A DNA stretch of 37,968 bases from Bdellovibrionia bacterium (GTDB lineage Bacteria > Bdellovibrionota > Bdellovibrionia > Bdellovibrionales > JAGQZY01): assembly GCA_030424665.1 (NCBI GenBank), contig JAUHWN010000022.1, positions 1-37,968 of the forward strand, given 5' to 3'. Shown here one piece after another: positions 32,900-37,968 of the stretch. The translations under genes and the position numbers were made by a program. The first letter of the stretch is position 1; every line of letters starts with the position of its first letter. The notes below the pieces were generated by a model. That model had not been told where the DNA came from. It was given only the letters and a program-made list of their open reading frames with translations, and ran no database searches.

Positions 32900-34460
32900 T
32901 GGTAAAGAAATAGAAGTTGCCGAAGGCACGACTATTATCGAAGCTTATAAAAAGTTAGAAGAAGACATAGCACACTATTGTTGGCACCCTGGCCTCAGTG
33001 TCGCTGGAGTTTGCCGCCTCTGCATGGTGAAAGTCGAAGGAAACCCTCGATTGCAAATCGCCTGTAATACAGTCGTTCAAGACGGCATGGTTATTTCCAA
33101 TCAAGACGATGAAGTGAAAGAAGCAGTTCGTTGGGGCCTTGATTTCCATCTGATTAACCATCCTTTGGATTGTCCGGTTTGTGACCAAGCGGGTGAGTGC
33201 GGACTTCAAGATCAATATATGAAGTTTGGAAAATATGACCCAGAAATGGCCGAGCGAAAAGTAAAGAAGAGTAAGGTGGTCGACCTCGGCAAGAGAGTCG
33301 TTCTCGATAGTGAGCGCTGTATCCTTTGTTCTCGATGTGTTCGCTTTACCGAAGAAGTTTCTAAGACCAATGAGCTTGGGATATTCAATCGTGGTGATCA
33401 CTCAGAGATTGGTACCTATAGCGGAAAGCCGCTCGATAACAATTACTCGCTAAATACAGTTGATATCTGTCCAGTTGGGGCACTGACATCCAGAGATTTC
33501 CGATTTAAGCAAAGAGTTTGGTTCCTTAACAAAAAGCAGTCGGTATGTACTGGATGTTCAACGGGATGTAATATCGATGTTTACTTCAATAAGGAAGGGG
33601 TTTGGAGATTTAAGCCGGCCTTTAATGCTGAAGTAAATGGCCATTGGATGTGCGATAAAGGGCGCGATTACTATGCGAACCTTAATCCTTATGAAACCCA
33701 TGTTGAAGGTGAGCGTAAGGACAAGAAGGTTAAGCGGATTCCTGTGCGTCTACTCAATGGTATGAAAGGATCTGAGATGATTAATTCTCAGGACCTAGCG
33801 ATTGAAGTTGGGCAAAGGCTTAAGGAATTAGGCGGAGAAAAAGTAGCCCTAGTAATTACAGGTCAGCAAACGAGTGAGGAACTTGAAGCTGTTACTGAAT
33901 TTTTTGCTAAAGATCTCAATTCAAAAAACGTATTCTATTGGGTTAATAATAAAGAGAACTTTGACGAATTTGACGGCATTCTAAAACGTGGCGACGAAAA
34001 CCCGAATACAAAAGGGGCTCTTAAGACCCTTGAAAAGTTCGGACTCAATCAAACTTGGAGTCAGCTGACCGATGGAATCGAGAAAGGCCATATCGAAATG
34101 GTACTCGTTCTTGGTCCTGAGAATCAGCAAGTCTACCCCGATTTTAAAACGCGAGTAGAAGAGCTAAGCAAAGCAAAAACCCTCGTTTGGACAACGGCTT
34201 GTTTGAACGAGTCTCTCGATAAATCAAATGTTTGGCAGATTCCGGCAAATACTTTTGTTGAGAAAGAAGGAACCTTCATTAATCACGCGGGCCTCGAACA
34301 AAAGATAAGTTTTATTACGGACTTAGTTCATAACGCTTTTGACGGAGTAGAGTTAGCACGTCTGATGAGAGGCGATGACCTTCCTGAAGAAGAGCGTTTT
34401 AAGAATAGTCCTTATAAGCGTGTAAATAATGAGTTTACATCGATCAGAGGTGATCTATGA
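32880..34460 (+). CDS. nuoG: NADH-quinone oxidoreductase subunit G (short form)
   Basis: 526-aa iron-sulfur subunit. The N-terminal [2Fe-2S] ferredoxin domain has HYCWHPGLSVAGVCRLCMV; the His-Cys cluster region has HPLDCPVCDQAGECGLQD; the next [4Fe-4S] sites show RCILCSRCVRF and VDICPVGALTSRDFR; CTGCSTGCNID starts the molybdopterin-like domain. That domain is much shorter than in E. coli NuoG (about 900 aa), leaving about 250 residues after the last cluster. No molybdopterin is expected to bind. ATG at 32880 is chosen because AAGGGAA lies a few bases upstream and the product begins directly with MPKCTLNGKEIEV; it overlaps nuoF by 20 bp. Its stop overlaps nuoI in an ATGA junction, and no nuoH is found between G and I. 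Confidence 0.93.
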   Translation: MPKCTLNGKEIEVAEGTTIIEAYKKLEEDIAHYCWHPGLSVAGVCRLCMVKVEGNPRLQIACNTVVQDGMVISNQDDEVKEAVRWGLDFHLINHPLDCPVCDQAGECGLQDQYMKFGKYDPEMAERKVKKSKVVDLGKRVVLDSERCILCSRCVRFTEEVSKTNELGIFNRGDHSEIGTYSGKPLDNNYSLNTVDICPVGALTSRDFRFKQRVWFLNKKQSVCTGCSTGCNIDVYFNKEGVWRFKPAFNAEVNGHWMCDKGRDYYANLNPYETHVEGERKDKKVKRIPVRLLNGMKGSEMINSQDLAIEVGQRLKELGGEKVALVITGQQTSEELEAVTEFFAKDLNSKNVFYWVNNKENFDEFDGILKRGDENPNTKGALKTLEKFGLNQTWSQLTDGIEKGHIEMVLVLGPENQQVYPDFKTRVEELSKAKTLVWTTACLNESLDKSNVWQIPANTFVEKEGTFINHAGLEQKISFITDLVHNAFDGVELARLMRGDDLPEEERFKNSPYKRVNNEFTSIRGDL

Positions 34461-34990
34461 GTTTAGTTAAGCAACCGAGTTCGACGTCTTCGTGGTATTT
34501 GCCTGGTATTTTTAAAGGAATGCTTCTTACCTTTTTTGGAAAGATGTTAAAAAATCTTTTTAACAAAAAAGACATGATCACTTTGAACTATCCCGAGGAA
34601 AAATATCAATATTCGCCACGTTTTAAGGGGAACCACGTTCTTACGGTTAACAAAGAAGGGGATATTCGTTGCACGGCTTGTATGCTCTGCGCGACGGCCT
34701 GTCCTGCTGATTGTATTTCTATTATTGCTTCAGAAGATGAAGACCCGACTGTCGAAAAATATCCCATTTCATACGAAATCGATATTCTTCGCTGTGTATT
34801 TTGTGGAATGTGTGAAGAGGCTTGTCCAGTTGATGCCGTTCGCATGGGACCAGAGTGGCAAACGCCAGGGGTCAATGGTTCACAATTTGTTTACGATAAA
34901 GAGCATCTTGCTTACCGCCCTCAACTGAATGGTGGAAAAGGTATTCAGTCTTTATGTGAGGATACCGAACGCCATAACTTCGGAATCTAG
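34457..34990 (+). CDS. nuoI: NADH-quinone oxidoreductase subunit I (two [4Fe-4S] ferredoxin)
   Basis: 177-aa subunit that carries clusters N6a and N6b between NuoG and NuoB. The two ligand sets are RCTACMLCATACPADCI and RCVFCGMCEEACPVDAV. The N-terminal amphipathic helix (FKGMLLTFFGKMLKNLF) anchors it to the membrane face. The start overlaps nuoG by 4 bp. It is the last gene of the cluster: the stop overlaps that of the convergent amidoligase-like gene by 4 bp with no terminator between. A normal nuo operon would continue with nuoJ to nuoN; these and nuoA and nuoH must be elsewhere in the genome if this complex is functional. Confidence 0.95.
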   Translation: MSLVKQPSSTSSWYLPGIFKGMLLTFFGKMLKNLFNKKDMITLNYPEEKYQYSPRFKGNHVLTVNKEGDIRCTACMLCATACPADCISIIASEDEDPTVEKYPISYEIDILRCVFCGMCEEACPVDAVRMGPEWQTPGVNGSQFVYDKEHLAYRPQLNGGKGIQSLCEDTERHNFGI

Positions 34991-37059
34991 TAGTGAACGA
35001 TAGCGTCGGGGGGAGTTCCACCTGGATTCCCCTTTAGGAGATGCTGTCCGACTGCTCTTGCATCGGCTTCCCAACCGTCACCCAAGTAGAGTTTGAAGCC
35101 AAAGTACTCATTTAATAATCCAATAATACTGGAAGCACAGGAGACCTCTTCGACATTGAGAACTCCAGAGGCAACTTCGTTCTCAACGGGCCAAGGGGTA
35201 CTTCCTGAAGCCATAGCATATCGCATCCCGAGGATTTCGAAGTAAATTAAGCCTTCCTCTGTGTTTGAGATCCCCATGTCTTTCCAGTCGGGCTCCGTTG
35301 CGAAGGGAGGGAATGAATATTCATTAAAACCGACTACGAAACGATCCATAAGGGCCTGAAGAGATTTAATTTTTTCGGGAGACCTTACAAACAAAAAGCC
35401 AGTTCGATCACCAGGGCGAACTTCGAAAACATTTCCTTTCCCAACCTGTCCTCCTAAAAAGTCGGGATTGAAGTCGTAGCGTTTATCGCCAATTCGAACC
35501 ACGAGGTGATCATATTCGAGACTTCTTTGATGACTGACGACAACCTCAAAACTCGAATCTCGTAACTTGAGATAGTTGTGATCTGAGTTACTTTCTTTAT
35601 TGAGTTTTACATGGGGGACGGAGTTTGATTCAACTTGATTTTCGACAGTCTGTTCGTTTTCAGACTCGACTTGCTGAAGTTTTGAGATCAGACCATAAGC
35701 GGTTAGTTCGACCTCTGTGTCGCCCCTGACTGTGTTTTTCCAGTGATTAGAAAATAGCTCGCCGATACCGAGTTCAAAAGCCCACTGACTGATGATAATT
35801 TGCAGTCCGCGGATGGTATCGGCACCTATTTGTGGATTAGATCCCGAGTTTGAGAGTTCTATGTATTTTTCAACTCTATTGATATAATTAGATCGGGCCA
35901 ATTCGATTCTTTTATTTATAGACTCTCTTTGCTGTTTCGGAAGTTCGAGAATGAGTGGGTGTAATTCAAGGGCTCGCAATGGAAGTAAGAATCGCTGGCT
36001 AATGGGGGTTCCACCACCTTCAGGGAAATCGAACAAATAGAAATCCGGGTCCCTAGAGTAGAACTGTTTAATTTCTTCCACGAGCTTTCCCCAGGGCTTG
36101 CGACCTAATCGAGATGATTCGTTGAAAGCAATTTCAGTAAAAATATCAGTACCAATGAGTGGTGAATTTTCAAACTTCTTAAACTGTCCTAGGCCGGCAT
36201 CTGAAAGTAATAGATTCCGGAGCTCGAAAACATGCTCGTCCAAAGATTTGCCTCTTTTGTGAAATTGCCTGAGTTCAAAGCCAACTCGCGAGGAGCCATA
36301 AATATCCCCTCTTAGCACTGAGCCATAGACAATTCGAGAGGTCCCCAGCTTAAGAAGGTCTAAGCGATTGAGGGCCCGTTCTTCGTTATTGATATACATT
36401 TTTCGATCGCGGTCGGAGAGAGGACCGAGGGAGTAGTTACTCAGATTAAGCCCTGGCGTTCGACTTAAGGGATCACTCAGATATTTCTGAAATCCTGCCT
36501 CGAGTGATGTAAATTGCGCCATATCTGCAGAAAAAATACTGTATCCGGCTGACCCTTCGAGGGCATCGAATCTTTTTCCTGCGAGACTCACATGGGCCTG
36601 AAGTGAGGCGACGCCAATGGTGTCTTCTAGTAGAAGCCGAGCTATGCGATATTCGCTAAAGTAATCAAAAACGTAGCCATTGAGTTCGACATTGCCATTT
36701 CCTTCTGACTCAAGAGTGTCTTGTAAAAACTCGGGGCTCGTACTGAGTTTTTTGTAAATAACTTTATGGTATGCATATCGTGCATTCGCTTCTGATACTT
36801 TTGCAATTTGGAGTTTTTTCTCTTGAGAGTATGCGAGCCAATCGGATTCAGATATCTCCACTGGACGGTAATAATTAATGATATTTGGGTTTTCTATAAT
36901 GTTTATTTCTGCCTCAAGGCCATAACCTAGCTCGTTAGGTGATTCAAAGTGAGCTTCGCAATAAAAGGCCTTTGTAGCGCCGCTATAGAGACTCAACGTG
37001 ATAATAATTATGAGAAAGTGCAGAGAACAATAGAGCTTTAGAGAGTTAGAGGCTTTCAT
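34987..37059 (-). CDS. Exported protein with glutamine-synthetase-like amidoligase motifs
   Basis: 690-aa protein with a signal peptide (about residues 1-31, FLIIIITLSLYSGATKA before FYCEAHF). I do not recognise the family by name, but the first 270 residues show, in order, the metal- and substrate-site pattern of the COOH-NH2 ligase (glutamine-synthetase-like) group: G-x-E-x-E at GLEAE (E49, E51), NVELNG (E125), a His motif LQAHVSLAGK (H156), and R-x-x-x-E-x-R at SSRVGFELRQF (E262, R264). The remaining ~400 residues are mixed alpha/beta without a motif I know. AGGAGA lies 5 bp before the ATG. It overlaps the ATP-grasp-like gene by 14 bp; amidoligases of this type are often paired with ATP-grasp enzymes. 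The signal peptide is odd for an ATP-using enzyme, so it could be a divergent, non-ATP enzyme or a binding protein. Confidence 0.55.
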   Translation of the reverse strand: MKASNSLKLYCSLHFLIIIITLSLYSGATKAFYCEAHFESPNELGYGLEAEINIIENPNIINYYRPVEISESDWLAYSQEKKLQIAKVSEANARYAYHKVIYKKLSTSPEFLQDTLESEGNGNVELNGYVFDYFSEYRIARLLLEDTIGVASLQAHVSLAGKRFDALEGSAGYSIFSADMAQFTSLEAGFQKYLSDPLSRTPGLNLSNYSLGPLSDRDRKMYINNEERALNRLDLLKLGTSRIVYGSVLRGDIYGSSRVGFELRQFHKRGKSLDEHVFELRNLLLSDAGLGQFKKFENSPLIGTDIFTEIAFNESSRLGRKPWGKLVEEIKQFYSRDPDFYLFDFPEGGGTPISQRFLLPLRALELHPLILELPKQQRESINKRIELARSNYINRVEKYIELSNSGSNPQIGADTIRGLQIIISQWAFELGIGELFSNHWKNTVRGDTEVELTAYGLISKLQQVESENEQTVENQVESNSVPHVKLNKESNSDHNYLKLRDSSFEVVVSHQRSLEYDHLVVRIGDKRYDFNPDFLGGQVGKGNVFEVRPGDRTGFLFVRSPEKIKSLQALMDRFVVGFNEYSFPPFATEPDWKDMGISNTEEGLIYFEILGMRYAMASGSTPWPVENEVASGVLNVEEVSCASSIIGLLNEYFGFKLYLGDGWEADARAVGQHLLKGNPGGTPPDAIVHY

Positions 37060-37968
37060 TATCTCTCCTCATCAGTGTCAAAGACATATAGTTTTCAGCG
37101 CCCTTTAAGAGGAGGTCACCGTCTCTTATATTGTTAGAAAACACGGAAGTTAGTAAGTCGGTCAGGGTTTGTAAAAGGCTGTCTTTTGTGCTCGTACTGG
37201 GGTTTTTAGACCATTCTTGCAGGTAGCGGTCGCGAAAATATCTCGCTACTTCTGATCGAGACATTTGAGTAATATTTCTTTTTATCCAAAGGTCTGTTTC
37301 TTCTTCGAGTGAAAGGAGGTAGGCCTTCTGAGCTTCCAATCCTTGATTGAAAATACCTTCAAGCTTTTCAATCAGAGGAGTTTGCCGTCCCTGAAGATCT
37401 GATTTAATAAGGTTGGAACGAACCGGAAAAATTTCTGGAAGAAGTGAGCCACTCGAAGCTCCGAAGTTAAATTCGAGTATTAAATATTGGCCGCTAGCGA
37501 GTTGCGCAACATCGGCGCCTCCCGACAACATTTTTATTTCATAGGGAGCCTGAGCGAAAAACTGATTTAATGCGGCCTTGGCCTGATCAGCTTCTGCCGG
37601 GTAGAACTCATGGCTGTAACGTAAATTCGAGGCAATCGCCTGTCCGAATAGAAAGTCGACTCTAAACTCAAGTGGGAATCCAAGTTGGGTCGATGCTAAT
37701 TGCACTCGCTCTTGAACTAAGATTTGGTCGTGGTCGATCAACAGTTGAACAATGAATTTAAGTCCTGAGGCGTAATGCTGATTTTCGATAAGACTTCGTA
37801 GGTCTAATGCTTCTTCTAGATCTTGTCGTTCCGAAAGGTAGAGCTCCAGATGATGAATGAATTCCCATACCAGATAGTCTTCATTTTGTGAAAAGCTAGT
37901 CACTTGATTTCCAAGGTCGCCAGTGGCCCATTCATCAAAATTTTTCAAGAAGGCACCACGTGGAAACC
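37046..37968 (-). CDS. ATP-grasp-like protein, C-terminal part (runs off the window)
   Basis: The reading frame is open to the right edge, so the true start lies outside; a TTG at 37948 is only an internal possibility. The visible ~307 residues show the end of an ATP-grasp fold: ILVQERVQLA, the Arg-containing strand EFRVDFLFGQAIASNLRYS, and the metal-binding strand YLILEFNFGASSG, with the Glu and Asn expected in the final E-x-N of the fold. A helical tail of about 110 residues follows (residues after EIFPVRSNLI). No signal peptide can be judged. The stop overlaps the start of the exported amidoligase-like gene by 14 bp, so the two are translated together. The family assignment is by motif pattern only. 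Confidence 0.55.
   Translation of the reverse strand, partial: FPRGAFLKNFDEWATGDLGNQVTSFSQNEDYLVWEFIHHLELYLSERQDLEEALDLRSLIENQHYASGLKFIVQLLIDHDQILVQERVQLASTQLGFPLEFRVDFLFGQAIASNLRYSHEFYPAEADQAKAALNQFFAQAPYEIKMLSGGADVAQLASGQYLILEFNFGASSGSLLPEIFPVRSNLIKSDLQGRQTPLIEKLEGIFNQGLEAQKAYLLSLEEETDLWIKRNITQMSRSEVARYFRDRYLQEWSKNPSTSTKDSLLQTLTDLLTSVFSNNIRDGDLLLKGAENYMSLTLMRRDNESL

Noticed and set aside
32955-33401. 148-codon minus-strand frame inside nuoG
   Set aside because: It is antisense to the iron-sulfur cluster domains of nuoG, which explain the sequence fully.

Overview
The window looks like a chromosomal piece from a Bdellovibrionota bacterium, most likely a Bacteriovorax/Halobacteriovorax/Peredibacter-type relative. 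This rests on a moderately AT-rich, lysine-rich gene set, many short-spaced or overlapping operons, a Myxococcus-type Agl-Glt gliding cluster and envelope lipoproteins. No rRNA, tRNA, CRISPR array or insertion-sequence transposase was seen. The taxonomic call is an inference from gene content.

Layout. 1-1745: the 3' part of phnC and a complete phnE of a phosphonate/phosphate-type ABC importer. 1738-2126: a very large imperfect palindrome that supplies the phnE stop codon. 2171-3454 (-): a FadL/OmpP1-like outer-membrane channel. 3728-7001: a one-domain response regulator overlapping two tandem paralogous membrane histidine kinases. 6979-7455 (-): a small HAD-type protein. 7707-8576: a two-GYF plus PilZ protein. 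8706-21206: a 12-gene gliding-type cluster. It holds a von Willebrand A lipoprotein, an AglR-like TolQ motor protein, two TolR-like stators, then GltD, GltE, GltF, GltG, GltH and GltI look-alikes in the Myxococcus order, a periplasmic coiled-coil protein, and a strong terminator. 21528-24227: a large unrecognised membrane/envelope protein behind a hairpin-rich leader. 24387-28420 (-): a heterodimeric MdlA/MdlB-like ABC exporter followed by a small secreted four-cysteine protein. 28777-34990: the peripheral arm of complex I (nuoB, nuoCD fusion, nuoE, nuoF, nuoG, nuoI) without any membrane-arm gene. 34987-37968 (-): a secreted protein with glutamine-synthetase-like amidoligase motifs, overlapped by the C-terminal part of an ATP-grasp-like protein that runs off the window.

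How the parts work together. The gliding cluster reads as one envelope-spanning machine. A proton-driven AglR/TolR motor sits in the inner membrane, GltG (FHA, one membrane helix, TonB-like C-terminus) links it through the periplasm, GltD/E/I supply TPR scaffolds, and GltH is an outer-membrane barrel. The VWA lipoprotein is a plausible CglB-like adhesin. The upstream GYF-PilZ protein could bring cyclic di-GMP control, because the GYF domain in Myxococcus belongs to the motor-docking protein GltJ, which is not seen here.

The observations I rate highest are the adhesin-plus-motor-plus-Glt operon with its detached GYF-PilZ protein, the exported amidoligase-like/ATP-grasp pair, and the 389-bp palindrome.
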